Assembly: GCA_026724425.1 (NCBI GenBank)
Contig: JAIUCV010000002.1
Location: 2,113,001-2,177,000, forward strand
Origin: Erythrophleum ivorense
Taxonomy: Eukaryota; Streptophyta; Magnoliopsida; Fabales; Fabaceae
Length of the DNA: 64,000 nucleotides
Reading direction: 5' to 3'
The position numbers and the translations under genes were made by a program. Positions within the stretch are counted from its first letter, which is position 1; each line of letters opens with the position of its first letter. The notes under the pieces were generated by a model. That model searched no databases and was not told where the DNA came from. It saw only the letters and a program-made list of their open reading frames with translations. Shown in pieces: positions 22,592 through 37,026 of this stretch.

Positions 22592-22620
22592 ATTAGAGGC
22601 CAAGTGCCTCGTGCACGGGG
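22592..22620 (-). mobile_element. Helitron-like 3' end
   Basis: Read on the minus strand: CCCCGTGCACGAGG, a short stem of the CCCGTGCACGGG type, followed ten bases later by CTAAT, matching the Helitron 3' consensus CTRR|T. The element would extend to higher coordinates. Its 5' end was not identified in the AT-rich DNA that follows. Confidence 0.35.
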
Positions 22621-24991
22621 TCTTTTTTTTGGGTATATAATGAAAATATTTTTTTGTGTTGATTGTAGAATATTGATTAATTAAATGTTAATAATATAAT
22701 ATCAATAATAGAGAATCGATTATGGTATGAAAATTTACAAAGTAGTGGAAAGTGGAATGAAAATTTTGAACAGTATGGAAATTGAGATATTTTTGTAAGG
22801 TGAAGTGCAATAATATATGTATTTGCATTAGTTTATAAGTAATTTAAAAATGAGAGAGTTGATTGGATTTAAAATTATTTTTTTAGGAATTTTAATTTCT
22901 TTTATACTACATCAGGTTCTTTAGAAATGTCAACCTATTTTATAAAGTAAAACTTTAAATAAAACATAAAGCGATTAGGAAAGAGAAAAAGTATACAATC
23001 GATTTATCCTAATTTAAATCAAAATTTTTTATATCTAATTTCTAGATATACAATAAGAAATTTTTATTTAATTCAGGTAATCACAAAAAATACAAGTGAC
23101 CCTAGATACAAGAGTGCAATACTTTTGTTTTTACTACTTCTATTAAGGCAACTTCAACTCATAGTTTTTACACTTTTCATCTCTTCACAAGACTTCTCAT
23201 TCCTTAGGTTTTTTTTTTTTCAAAATTCCTAAAAACTCTCCTCAAGGTTTTTTTACAATATATGTCAAACCTTTCTCGTAAATTTTTTTATAAGACACAA
23301 GTAGAAACTTGCCCCAACATTTTTTTCACTATACCAAAAGACTCTTCTCTAAAATTTTTTTTTTTAAATGCCTAAAAACTCAAGGTAAAATAATAAGATG
23401 AATTAAACTCATAGACTCTAAGAGTTATCTCAAATACAAATGGCTAACTCACATAAAACAATTACACATCTCTTAAGAATATGCATCAGTGCTATTTTTT
23501 CTTCAGCTTTGAACATGTCTTCGTATATAGTACTCTAACAAGTAGAAATCTTCGTATTAAGTAGTAGAAGGTTTGATTTTAATTTGATTTTTTTTTTCAT
23601 TCATTTCATCTAAGATAATGCATTCAAGAAGAGAAATAAAGAAATTTTTATCCATATGAGATTTCTTTTATCGAATGAATAAAACTGTGCTAATTAACTT
23701 ACCTTCCTAAAATTTAAACAATAAGATTTCTAAGTGAGAGATCAGAAGTAAAAATTTAAGATATTCCATTATTGTTAATCTTGCATTTAAGAGCATGTGC
23801 ATGCTAAAATATCATTATTTCATTTGTGGTTTGTGAATAGTAAAAATTTTCCTTTATTTATGTGTAGATCATTTTTAACATTTAGGAATTTTAGCATTTA
23901 ATCTTTAGATCGTATTTTGATTACTTTAACGTCTTCTTTCCATTTGGACTATTTTTAATGTTAATAATTGACCTCAATGGGTATCGTACATTAAAAGGCA
24001 AACTAAAATGATTTACTTCTTACCCTTGTTTCATTTGTTGCTTCCTTGATTCATGTTCTTTTCTTTTTCACTAGATATATGAATATATGCCTTTTTCTCT
24101 TTTTTTTTTTTTTACTTTCTTCTTGGTTGTATCTTCAAATTGTCTTCTTTAAATGATGTAATCTTCAACAAATGATCATTGATAGCAACTTCTTTAGATT
24201 ATGTAAATATGCTTTCTAATTAAGAATCTACCTTGAATACATCCAATCAATTTGAGATAAGTGCAATACCTTTATTTCATAATTAATAGTCTTTCAAATG
24301 CAGAATATTGTCTTCATCTTATTTAGCTTTCTAAAAGTTAGCAAACTTGAATGAATCATCATAAGTGTAGCTCCATTTATGCATCCTTCAAATCATTGCT
24401 TTTCTTTTTCGCTTCCTGATATCATGAATTTTCTTTTTTTTTTGTACCTAAATAGAATTATTCCATTAATATTTTAAGACAATCAGATCATTGCTAAGTC
24501 AATAGAGAATATTTTCATATTAGTATCTTGACTTAATAATACAAATCCATTTGAAAACTTACAAATATTTTCATTAATATTGCAAGATATATTAATTCAA
24601 AAATATACCATGCAAAGTTCTTAAGATTCTTTCTATTTTTTATGTATATTCAAAAGTGTCCTTTATATGATAATTTTGAAAACTTTTTTATAAACTTGAA
24701 AATCTTATTGAGTTCAAATGAAAGATTTTTTTTTATAAAACATTCAACTTAATTAATATCGTGTTTAAAAACTTTCCATATAAAATCTTTGACACAATTA
24801 ATCTTACTTTCAAAATCTTTTCAAAACATATAACATTAATATAATAAATAATAAAACACATTTTGGCTCATGTAAAATAATTTAAACCATTAAAACAACT
24901 TTTAACTCAAAAACAATATTACCAAGAATTATAAATTCACCCCAATCAATTATATTCTCAAAAATCATATTAATTAACATAAAGACCTTTG

Positions 24992-25023
<32 letters not shown>

Positions 25024-27100
25024 TCATGAGGAATATAATCGAAGACAAACATGTAAACTATTTAAAAATGTATTGACATTCACTGTAGTCCACAAGGAAA
25101 GACCTATTGCTTTAGTTCAATATCAAGAAGTTGCTTCATTTATCAAATCGCAGCTAATCCTGTGCATTGTTTTGCAGATAACAAGTTATCTTCTCCAGAA
25201 TGCTCATCCTCATGGGATTGGCCAATAAAGCAAGTATAAACGCACATCACTACTTTACCATAGCTGAGTCATTTCCAGAAGTGGTTTTCTTAGTAATGTA
25301 AAAAAGAAAAAACAAAAAATGAGACAGAATATTTGAGATGTATAGCTGGCTGCCAGTTTCCTATTATTAACCCAGGTGTTATTAATTTTGGAAAAGCCCA
25401 ATAACTCTTTTTTTTGGGTTGAACTCTTTAAAAAGGGATATAACTACCCAAAAAAAAAATTGTCGTATATGAAGTTTTTGTTGATTTCTCAACATGTAGG
25501 TGAACTGGTTGTTTTGTTAGCCAAGTGATATGAAAACGGTACCGGTTTTGTTAGCCAAGCGATATTCTGAATGCAGTTGAAAATGAATAGCCAAAAAAAT
25601 GTCTGTTTCTGAGTAGGTTATTTCTGCTTGAACAACATAAAGAATGTGAACATTGACACATTAGCAAGCATCAATAAATAGATTTTCCATGTTATCATGA
25701 GTTGTGTATGTGCTACCAATGCAGTTCTAATAGTAGATTTTCAAATTGAAACCAAGCCTAGAGCGATAATTATTTCTAAGTTGGGATTGACCATTGGCCT
25801 TGATTTTAAATGATTTTCTAAGTCAAAACCTTGATATGTATCAAAATGAAATCAAGGAATCAATCTAATGGCAAAATTGCCACCTTGAGACAAGTATATC
25901 GAAAACAGTGTTTAAAAAAGAAAAAACATGTTATAATCGTTGTCATTTATCTGTTTTGAAAATAACAAATCTAAAAATTATTTTCAAAACATATATTTTA
26001 GAACAACATTCCAAATATTGTTTTATTTTTTGAAAATGGAAAACTGATTTCGAGAACACATACTAAACAGGCCCTATTATTTTCGTAATTTTGTGGATTT
26101 AAATTGTGGTTTCAACTGTAATAACAATCACAATGTTTGAACTGATTAAGAACAAATGCCACGTAATGACAACGGCACAACAGCTGTAACTTAAAACCTT
26201 CCTTCTTTAGGTTTACTAGAAGAAGCTTGTGTTTAATGATCATGTCAAGGTAAGGGAAAAGGGTTCAAGAATTGGAGGTTTTTGCAGAGGCAGAGAAATT
26301 AAAGATAAAAGGGGGTCAGTGGCAATAGTTCCTTCATACAACACAAAATGACACGATTGAAGTGTGGATGATGTGGGTGTTTAGTACGACAACTTGGGTC
26401 ATAGAATTTTTAGGACAGAAAATGTTGACTTATTAGAACCACCAATACTCAAACGTTAAGCCATCTCTGTTTTTGGTTTTCCTTGTTCACAAAAAGTATA
26501 AAGTTGGAGGCCAAATAATATTTTCTCTTGGGCGGCTTCACATTTTCTGGTGTATATTGACCACTTTTAGCTTGTTTTCTTCTGTCTTTTGCTAGTTTGA
26601 GTGCTTCACTTCCCCACTCTTCCGGTTGTGCCCACATAAACCTGACTTTGATGGAATTAATCTTATTTGAATGAGCATGGCATGGTGATTAACAGTCCAC
26701 TCCATCAATTTTGTAATTAATTGTGCTGTGCATCATTCTTTTTTTTCGTAAAATGGGAAATAAAGTTCAGATCATCCATGCTAATCCAAAATAGATGCTA
26801 CTTGCTTTAGCAGCTATATACTTGAGAAACAAGGCAAGAGTGCGAGGGATATATATTAAACTTAAAATTTGCTTATAAAAGGAACAAACAGGATTGCATG
26901 GATCTAAGATCAATATAGCAAGTGGGGGGTTGTGACTATATCAGATGGCACTCTGTGTTGAATCACATCATTACCATCTCTTGCAAACCCCATTTATCTA
27001 TAAGAAAAAAAGAACAAAGAAACAGAGCAAAAACAAGCGGAGCTCCCCAAATGCAGGGAGGGAAACAAAAATGAACTTCCAAACAAAGAAAGATTGAAAT
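22621..27100. other. AT-rich intergenic DNA downstream of the laccase gene
   Basis: No gene established. It holds an (AC)n(AT)n microsatellite at about 24990-25021, a short imperfect tandem repeat of TTTTGTTAGCCAAG.GATAT (about 25514 and 25546), and a 62-codon minus-strand frame at 26449-26637 noted in the findings. The rest is mainly A/T-rich sequence without domain-like peptides. Confidence 0.5.
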
Positions 27101-27126
27101 TACGAATCTAATTATTTTGATGATTC

Positions 27127-29690
27127 CTAACAGAGAGGTAGGTCCTCTGGAGGAGCCTCTATGGCTTCCAATTCCCCAAGTCCATTCTCCACCAAGAACA
27201 CCGTCGCCAAACCCCATGCGATATGAACATCCAAGTGACAATGCATAATCCACGCACCTGCAATTATAACATAACCCCGTTTGCCATTTCAGATCAAACA
27301 TCAAATTATTTGTAATTTTTTATGTGATTAAAAAATGCAGTACCTGGGTTATCAGCAACAAATCGTATAACTGCCCATCCATTTGCCGGAACGGCCACCG
27401 TGTTCCTCAAAGGTGGATCAACGAGGTTGAATTTCGCAGTATCTTTCTTTGGATCAAAATTTCCAAAACCTTCTGCTAGAATATAGAAATCGTAGCCGTG
27501 AAGATGAATCGGGTGGTTCTCAGGGGTCACAATGCTGGTGTCTTGTAACACAACCTGAACCCTCGACCCGAACTTCAACTTGTATGCTTTCGTCCCAGGA
27601 ACGGGTTGCCAGAGGGACCGGCTCACGTTGCCGGTGTAATCGAACTTCACCGGCGGGTTGGCCGGAAAATCGGTGGTGAAGACTCCGGGAATCCGCTGTT
27701 GGTGGGCCTGCAGGATGGAGATATTGTCGGGGAGCACGAAAGACACGTTGTTCATGCTCGCAGTGAATCGGGTGCCGTTGGGACCCTGGCATCGACTCGA
27801 GCCGAAATTTGGCGGGCAATTGTTGAGGCCAAGACCGATTGTGAAGAAGAGGTTCTCGTCGATCTCGGTGGGGACCTCCACTTTTCTTGGGCTTCGGAAG
27901 CTTCTACTGAAGGAAGTGACGGTGTTGGTGTCGTTGTACGCTGGGAGTGAGGGCATTAATGGTTTAATGGACGCACATTTTGCGGGACACGGTGCGGACT
28001 TGTATTGGAGAACGGCGGTGGTGGTGGTGTTGTCGAACGGTGCGTTTTGGGCGGATTGGTATGCACGCGCAGCCATGTAGTATTTGGAAGGTGGGTGGTC
28101 ACCGGTGATTAACACATCGGTGGTTTGGCCGGGTCCGAGCATGAGGACTTGGGTGGTGAAGGGCTTCAGGTAGGAGGCATCAGCGCCGACCACCGTCAGC
28201 TTGTGGTTGGCAACGGTGAAGAAAAGGGGTTGGTTCAGTGCGGCGTTGATCACCCGGAGGAGGTTGGTCTCGCCGGAGTCTATTGGAACAATGGTGGTGT
28301 CTGCACATGCATCGACCAATAGTAAGAAAATGAATTCCACCCGTTGGTTCATATATTGAAATAATATAATTATAATTTGCGAGACTACAATGTACAAAAG
28401 ATAGTGTTATTCCTTGCTTGGTATCCTAACATTGTAATCCGCTGACCTAATTGTGTTTTCTTCTTCCTAATCAAATACTGTATATGACTCATTAATTATC
28501 AACAATTACTTTAAATCTTTAATGATTTCGCACTTTGAATTTTAATTTTGCTAAAAAAGTTTCTCCCGTATGATTCTATTACCTATTTTTAATTATCATA
28601 TTCTTTGAAAAATCGCCAAAAATATATATATATACTTTGTAAGGTAGTTATCAAGACGTGTGACATGTTGTGATTTAACAAAATTGCAGAAAGCATAAGC
28701 ATCAAACCTTGACTAGAGCACTTGTAAAGATCACCAGGTTGGCCATTGATAGTGTAAGCATCAGACACATTGGGAGCTGCTCCTGTTCGTGTGGCCTCCC
28801 TCACAACGTCGATGGGGTTTGCATCCCACCATTCCCCTAAACCATCATATATATTCCCACCGTTAATCTTTTGCCATCATGAACATAGTCTTTGTCTTCT
28901 ATATATTATTACTTCTGCTACTATATATTCAACCTATCTAGCTCTCAGGCTATCCCTATCACTTGTTATAACCCAATTCTGGGGAGAAAAATGAGATGAT
29001 TATGTACCTAGAAGAAGCACAGACTCGCGCCTTGGCCTAGGGAAAGGGTAAGCCTCGCCTTCCCTTGGACGAATGACTAAAGCTCCATATACGGTGGCTC
29101 TCAGCCACGAGCTATGCGCGTGCCACCAAAGAGTCCCTTCTTGTCCTTGAATAGTGAAACGGTAGGTGTAGCTTGCCCCTGGACGAATGGGACACTGGGT
29201 CACAAATTCTGGCCCATCAGCCCATCCGGTTCTGATTTGCCTAACGCCATGCCTAGACACATAGAAGGAACAAACAATGATCACTCACACTTGCATGCAT
29301 GAACCATGCAAAACAAACTAAAATGTGTGTATGTATACCAGTGAATGGTCAAGTTGTATTGAGCTTTGTTAGTGACTTTGATGACCAACGTGTCTCCATT
29401 GTTGACTTCCAAAGTTGGGCCTGGGTATTGCCCATTCACAGTGATAGCGTTGTGGGTGTTGCACAGCCTCTTCACTGGGGTTGCCTGAACCTGTTCCGTC
29501 AAAGAGTAAAAATGAGGGAAATATTAAAGAACAAAAAGTAAAGGGACTCATTTATATAAAAAGAAAGAATGAGCGTGAACTGTGAACGTACAACAAACTC
29601 GTGCTCATGAAGTTTGGCGTTTGCTAAAGCTAATAAGAGAACAAAAATGGCGAAGAAGACAGAGGAGTATTTGGCATTGAGAGGCTCCAT
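27127..29690 (-). CDS. Plant laccase (secreted multicopper oxidase)
   Basis: Oxidises phenolics such as monolignols in the cell wall, reducing oxygen to water. Six exons join in frame: 29592-29690, 29339-29490, 29008-29252, 28708-28836, 27344-28300 and 27127-27257, giving 570 residues, normal for the family. The N-terminus is a signal peptide (hydrophobic VFFAIFVLLLALANA). All four copper-binding segments are intact: HWHGVRQ (across the exon 2/3 join), WWHAHSSWLR, HPIHLHGYDFYIL and MHCHLDVHIAWGLA. The protein ends in PPEDLPLC, the usual plant laccase tail. Several N-x-T/S sites suggest glycosylation. The HEFVVQATPVKRLC start recalls the LAC5/LAC12 side of the family, but I cannot fix the orthologue. 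A TATA box lies at 29760-29767. Confidence 0.95.
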
Positions 29691-29759
29691 CTTTGATTTT
29701 CAGGAATGAAATGAGAGTACGTTGATGAATGATGGGAGGGAGGAGAGAAAGGGGGGTCA

Positions 29760-29820
29760 TTTTATAGGGGAAATCAGAGGAGAGATATAAAGACGTTTGA
29801 GGTTGGCAGATTAGGTTTTG
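29760..29820 (-). promoter_or_regulatory. Laccase promoter: TATA box and CCAACC site
   Basis: On the minus strand CTATAAAA (29760-29767) lies 70 bp above the ATG at 29690. The MYB-type core CCAACC lies at 29801-29806, about 35 bp above the TATA box. Lignin-pathway genes often carry related AC elements (ACC[A/T]ACC); this one matches only the core, so control by lignin MYBs is a suggestion. Confidence 0.4.
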
Positions 29821-29824
29821 ATAC

Positions 29825-32800
29825 GGCATAGCGGTCAGACTACAGGGGAAACTTTTGTTCAACTCTATACGAGTTGTTGCACCCACTAGTTTATATGAAA
29901 TATGCTTGCTTCGTAAGTCTTCATTTGCGGATTAATCATCATTATTTTGAAATATTGCATCAACTAATTATTAACATGGATTTTACTCCTTTCTATTTTA
30001 ATTGATATTCCAAGGGACATGGGACAAGATTAATTCCCATCTTTTCATCCAATTTCTTACCGTCTACTTTTACCAAAAATAAAAAAAAATATTTCAAGAA
30101 GACCCAAAAAAAAAGCGAAGTTTTATCTTTGCTGTGCATGAAGTGGCCCGAAGTGGACTGTCTCTGTACGCTACAAATTAATTATCTTCAGAAAATTAAA
30201 TATAATTTATTGCAATTAGCCTTGCCACGGTTTAAAAAAAAAAAAAAGGAACATTTTTCTTTTCATCTTAGCAATTCTTGTAATTTGGGACAGAGTATTT
30301 TAATAGTTGTAAACCGTTTGAAAAGAGAAAAGAGTGCTACAATTGCATTAATCCAATTTGACTATACCCCTTTCTGGTTGTTGTCGAAAATTAAGAGTTT
30401 TAAGTCCTTTTGATTGTCTGATGAAAAAGTAATCCACTTTAGAAAAAATGTTGATTATTAAGCCGTTGGCTTCCCGTTCTATTACTTCTTTTGTTTAACA
30501 TAAACAAAGTTTACTTTACATTTTATAGTTCAATAATATGCCATTTCCATTGGCCTATAATTAATCTCGTACAAGATCAAGGTTAGATAAAATTTGAGGC
30601 TGCCTGATGAAGGAACATTCAGCTTTGTACTCCTCCAGCTCTGGCCCTCATGGTAGGCTAATTTTTCCTACCATTCTCTCTCTCTCTCTTTCCGACATCT
30701 AAGAATAGGCTTGCTCAATAGTCTTAATTTATTTCATGAGTCTCTATGAGGAAAAAATAATTAATTCGAAGAATGGGCTACCATTAGGTTTTCTAGCTAT
30801 AATACAATAATATACTAACAAATAAATGATTTGATTGCGTCTAACCAGAATCTAGTTAGAGGTGCTCATGAAAAATGCAACTTGGAGTACTAAATTAGGT
30901 GGCCTGTCACACAACTATCATCTTACGCATGGGTGAATACACACACAACCATGTCCCACTCAAAGATACGTACTCGGATGCACAATCCAATGGCATCACT
31001 TTGACGTTGACGAACACTGGCTACATTTTCTTTCTTTCAGGGGATCACCAAATTACCACATGGGATATACATGAAAGCAATGATATATCACTTAATATTT
31101 ACCAAAGTCAAACCTAGAATTTACGATGGTAATATATAAAAGTCGAGCTTCTTTGAAAGTTTTACTGATTCTGGTCTGTGAAATTATTCTGGTACAGCTA
31201 CTTATGGACCCTATATTTGATATTAATGCTTTGACAGATCAGAAAGCCCCATGACGATATGAGGTGAAAAAGGACATGAAATGAAAAGCTTGGACCAGTC
31301 TATTTCAGTGTCCCTTTTGTAATATGATCTCTCACAGAATTTTATTCTTAAATCACAAGGAAGATGGAAATACTCGCTTTAATAGTTGGCATTCTCAGAC
31401 TATCGATAAGAAGGCCTTGTCTGGTTATGGTATGTAGGATTAATGGGCACATTGGAGTTGATAACAACATCTAGCCAAGAACAAGGATTTTTCTTGGTGT
31501 CACAAACCGTTAGATTCTTTGAATAAATAATTAAGCGTGTCAAAACTGAGGATGTCTGATAGGGATTAACTTAGAGCGACGTTGAAACGAAAATGTTTAG
31601 ACTTGGATGGGTGAACAAGAAACAAATTAAAGAGCATTATGCAAAGTTGGTAGAGTTTGTTATTGACTTTTGCAGATTCTTAAGGAAGAAAAAAAATAGA
31701 AAGTACATTAGAAAGAAAGAAAGAAAGAATGGTGAAAATTGACAGACGAGCAGAATGTGTACACCTTTTTCCTTGTCAAAATTTGCTGGTGATTAGTCTC
31801 CCAAAAGCTTTTCAGCTTTGTGTCTACAATTATTTTTGGTTGTCGATCTTGCTTGGGATTTTGATTGCTTGGGTTTTCGTTTTCATGGTTAGTTATAAGT
31901 GGTTGCGGACTTGTGCAAAACTTTAATCCCCCCACCGCTTTTGTCTGACCCAAAAAATAATTATAGACATTATAAAAAATTTAATCGACGAATCCATCAT
32001 ATCTCATTCATCTAAAAACGAGGCCTTCGAGATCAGACTGAAAATGATATGTATGATTAGCATTAGCATTATAATAAAAACTGAGTTTATCGATTAAATA
32101 TTCAGTTAATAAATTTAAATTTTCAATTAAAAATCAAAAAATTCTAATTGAAAATTTAGTTAGACAATTTATTGATTTTTTTATTGTCAATATTTTATTC
32201 TGACTATAATTCAGTTAGAATGCAATACATTTCTCTTTCTTTCTATCTCATTACATTAATAATAGCTTTTTAATTTTTAAAGATAAATTGTATTTAACAT
32301 ATAATAAATAAATAACTAATAATCTTAATAAAAATTAATATAAATGATAAGTAAACAATTTCAAAAAAGTAAGAAATATTTATTTAATTATTTTAAAAAT
32401 TTTAATTATAATTTTTGTAAAAAAATTATGGTTAAAAAATGTATTTGTCAAAAAGATTTCTGATAATCGTTCTGCTGAGATTTTTTCAAAGACATTTCTT
32501 CATTTTTTTAATATAATAATAAATATAACAAATTTATTTATAATTATTTATGTTATATTCATTTTAATTTATCCTATTATTATTAATATTATTATGTATT
32601 TTCTCGCATTTTCTGAATGTTTATTCATTTTTCATCTCCCGTTTCTTATTTCTTTTAGTTTCCAGTTTTTTGTCTATGAGATAAATACTTGTCTACATTT
32701 TCAGTTTCTAGATTTACTTCCTCTTATTATTCTTCTTATAAATCATATGAGGAAAAAAGTTAACAATCAAAACAAATTCATGATTCTTCATATTTGATTC

Positions 32801-33379
32801 CTTTTCTTATCCAAATAAAAAAATTAATAATTAAAAATGAAACAAAATAAGAAGAAATAAATAAAACCATATGAAAATAAACCATAATAAAAATAAAAAG
32901 ATTTATGCATATTACAAACAAATAGATTAAGAGACATAAAAAAAAGAGATGTAGTAATAATCAAAACTAATTCCAATTTATAAATTCTAAACTAATGTTA
33001 CAAATTAAATTAACACTTGAAGATATAAAAATTTTTACTACTAAAAAATTAAAATAGGTAACAATAAATGTAAAATAATCTAAGAGAAATAATCAAATTT
33101 AAAATTTAAAAAAAAAATGAAGCAAGAAACTTGAACCAAAAAGAAAAAGGAAGAGGACGATTGAACCAATAGAAAACATATAATAAATGAAATGAGAGAA
33201 AAAGGTAAGAAAAAAAAGATGAACACATGAAAAAAAAAAATTGTTAATTTGGTAGGTAAAAAAAAATTCACTTTATTTTCATTTTGTCTCTTTTATTCTT
33301 TTTTGCTACTTTTATTCTTTCATTTTTTTTGGCACCCCTTTTAATTTTCGCTTTAAAATCTTCCTAAAATGTACCTTAA

Positions 33380-33427
<48 letters not shown>

Positions 33428-36400
33428 CTTTACTATCCCAATATATAAATTTATAAAGTAATAACTATTACATATACAAAAAATCAATATGAAATAATAT
33501 TCCTTCTAATAAAATAACTTAAATTATATAAAAACAAATTAACAATCAATCTTTATTTTTTTTTTGTTACTTTTTTTATTCTTTCTCCTTCTCCTTCTCA
33601 TTATCTCTATTAATATGAAACATATCTGGCCTATATATAAGATTTAGGCTAGTTTTATCTTGACTTCAATGTTGTTTGAAAAAATTTAATTTTGGTGTTG
33701 TTTAAAAAAAATTAATTCTTATGTAAATAATTTGATTTGTCTTCTTTATTCTTCATACTCAGCATTGCGAGTCAATAAGTAAAAGTCAAAAAAAAATTTC
33801 TTATCATTTCTTATATACATTCAAAGTAATTATATGCTGGGCCTTAAAAGTGAAAGTATCCAAATATTAGATTTCCAAATATATTATGTGATATACTTCT
33901 TAAATCATATACAAAGCCTTTTTTTTCTCCCTCTTAAAATTTTTATCCATAACTTCAGTTATGATATATTTTCTCATTTACTTTTTGTTGCATTTTTTTC
34001 TTTTTGACACTTATTTTAAGAATGAATAAAAGAAATTAAAATCATAAAATTATAATAACATATATGAATTAAATATAAAAAGACACTTATATATATATAT
34101 ATATAATTTCAAATTTTTTTCCATCCAAACACTAGTTAATTTATGAGTCTTAAGAAATGCCTCAAAATATGATAGGTCTCTCCCTAATTCTTGTATCTTT
34201 AAAATAAATTTTATTAGTTAAATATATATTCAAAATAATAAGTATGAATTTTAAAAAATAAAATTAATTATCAATCTCTTTATGTGTTCAAGCATTAAAA
34301 TAAAATCTCCTATATGTTAAAAGGAATTATACTCAAATATGGAGGCTTTTTTTTTTTAAATGCACTCCTTGATTGGAAGTCTTCACTAACTAATCTCTAT
34401 ATAGTTAATCCCCAATGAATACTCTAATCCATTTAGGTTTTTTTCTTGATTTTCAAACATTGCTTATTAGATCTTCTAAATGAGCAATTTTTCTTTCAAT
34501 TTAAATAAATTCAATTATGATATTAAGGACTCCAATAATAATGTTTCTATGATAAAAGTTTACAAGTAAAAGTTTCAATTATTAATAAAATAAAAACACA
34601 ATATTATAATAATCTAATAAATAATTAGAAAAAATAACCAAAAATTCAAAAAATCATAAATTTTGATATTTTGTAAGAATATCTCCCCAACTATTCCAAG
34701 CCCTTTCATATTTACTTTTGAAAATATTTACTAAACAATAACAATTTGTATCATTATTTGGCCTAAATTTATATAAAATAAATGTGTATCAATTAACTAT
34801 ATAAATAATTAGAAGTTATAATAAGTTTAAATAATATACAAAAAGTCAATAGTAACTCATCGCTACCTAGTTGAACAAATTGTTTTTTAATTATTTCTTG
34901 AGCCGGAGCTTAAGTCCCTTCATGCATAGGGGAGAAGATTGTGTTGAGATCATGATCAACCCTTGCATAATGATGTTCCTCATTGAGATATGTAGATTAA
35001 AGGAAATTATATAATTTGAAAGATATCAAAAATTTGTATAGATAAAAATTCTTTTAAATGTAAAATCAAGATGATTAAATAAAATTAATATAAATGAACA
35101 TTAATATTGATTAAGAAATATGAGATATTCAGAGAGAGAGTGTGAGAGAGTGATAATTAAAAAAAAGATTGAAAGTGTGAGAGAGAAGCATAAGAGATGA
35201 AGATGGTTTGTGTGTGATGTTTAGCATAGAATAGAATGATATATATACACATATATAAAATAAAAAATTATAAATAAAATATTAAAATTCAATTCATTCA
35301 AACTTGCTTAGATTACATATATTACATTGCTTAAACTACATTATTTTGATTCCATCTATATTATATATACAATTAGGTCATGTCTATCAAATAATGAAAA
35401 TGAGAAGTCTTGTCAACAAGTAAAAATTAAATACATAAATTTAATACAAGTTATTTTTTAAAAATAAATTATTTTCATTGTTATTATTATTATTATCTTA
35501 ATTACATCTGTTAAGGATAAAATAACTTTTATAAGTATCAATTTAGACTTGTAAAAATGAAATAGTTATCTTGTTTTCTTACAATTGTAGGTTAAGAGAA
35601 TGCAATGGACTTGCAACATTTGGATGTAATGTTCTTCTTAGAAATGTAGCTTGAATATTTGAATAATTTTTTATTTGAACTTAGCATCTTTATATCTAAA
35701 TCCAAATATTACATTTCCTTCCATTAAATGTGGCATACTTCTAAAACCATATATCATTCTATTAACTTTTTGTCCTTTGGCAGCTTTCATCTAGAAATTC
35801 ATTTCTTTTAATAATTGTTGTCATGATCATTGTCGTTTAGAAGCAGAACTTTGTCCTCCTCCACCTTTAAGATTGTTATAATTATTTTGTACAAATATTT
35901 CACATACATGAATTTGTATTATAGTGATTGATATGAACTAAATATAAAATTATACTTACAAATGTTATTTTTAATTTTCTTTTTAACTCAATTATTATTT
36001 ATTCAATTGATAAAATAGTAAAACTTAGCTAGTGTTGCTTGTTTGCCTAATCCCTTATTCATTCTCTCAATGTAGCCATGGTGGAATAAAGCCGTTCATA
36101 TGAAGAGATGAGTCTGATCCAAGATGCTTTATTTCTCTTTTTTTTTTCACTTTTTTGTTAGAATTGTGACTTATTCCAACTAGTACATAATCTATCCTAA
36201 ATATGTTCTTTAATCCACTATGATTTTTTTTCTTTATGTTGTGCATAACTAATCAAACCTTTCATTTTTATCTTTAGTTGAACCAAAAAGGTCTTATAAA
36301 CTTTATTGTGCTTTTTTAGGTACTAACAATAATGATTTTTGAAAAAATAATTCTTTCAATTATCAAAGAATTAACCAAAAAAATTAATTTTGTCTTATAT

Positions 36401-36951
36401 ATAAAATTAAATTATATCTTAAACTTTTGAAACTATAGCAATCTTCTTGTTTAAGAAACTGCTATTGAGCAATAATATGGAGAATCATAATTAAATTTAA
36501 TAATAATAATATATTCACTAATAATATTACCATCTCGATCAAACTTGATTTATAATTAAGGTAAATTTATATTAATTTAATTTATATATAAATAAAATGT
36601 ATGTAATAAATAAATAAAATGTATGTAACAAATAAACAATGTAATTAAATAAAAAAATTACCCCTTATCTACAATAGTGTAAAAAACACTTTTTTATGTT
36701 AAGTTCTTTTGGCTAACTTGAAAATAAATAACTAAAATATATATATATATATTTTTAGACATCTCTAAGATAAAAAACATTCTATCATAGATTAGAGTAG
36801 AGTATGATATGACATGAGGAGAAAAAATATATCAAATTAAATAATTAAAAAAATAAAGAGATACTAATATCTTTAATACTAGAGAAACATATAACCAAAT
36901 AAATGAAATATATAAAAATCAATTTGGATGAAGAAGAATGCAGAAATACTA

Positions 36952-37026
<75 letters not shown>

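Noticed and set aside
25900..26080. Possible MITE ending in GAGAACACATACTAAACAGGCCC
   Set aside because: The right end looks like a familiar MITE terminus, but no inverted partner or target duplication was found to the left.
27606..28080. Plus-strand frames of 114 and 140 codons inside the laccase
   Set aside because: They lie antisense to the GC-rich fifth laccase exon; such shadow frames are expected there and show no motif.
36957..37020. Regularly repeated array considered as CRISPR-like
   Set aside because: It is a plain GT microsatellite; there are no spacers, and the window is eukaryotic.
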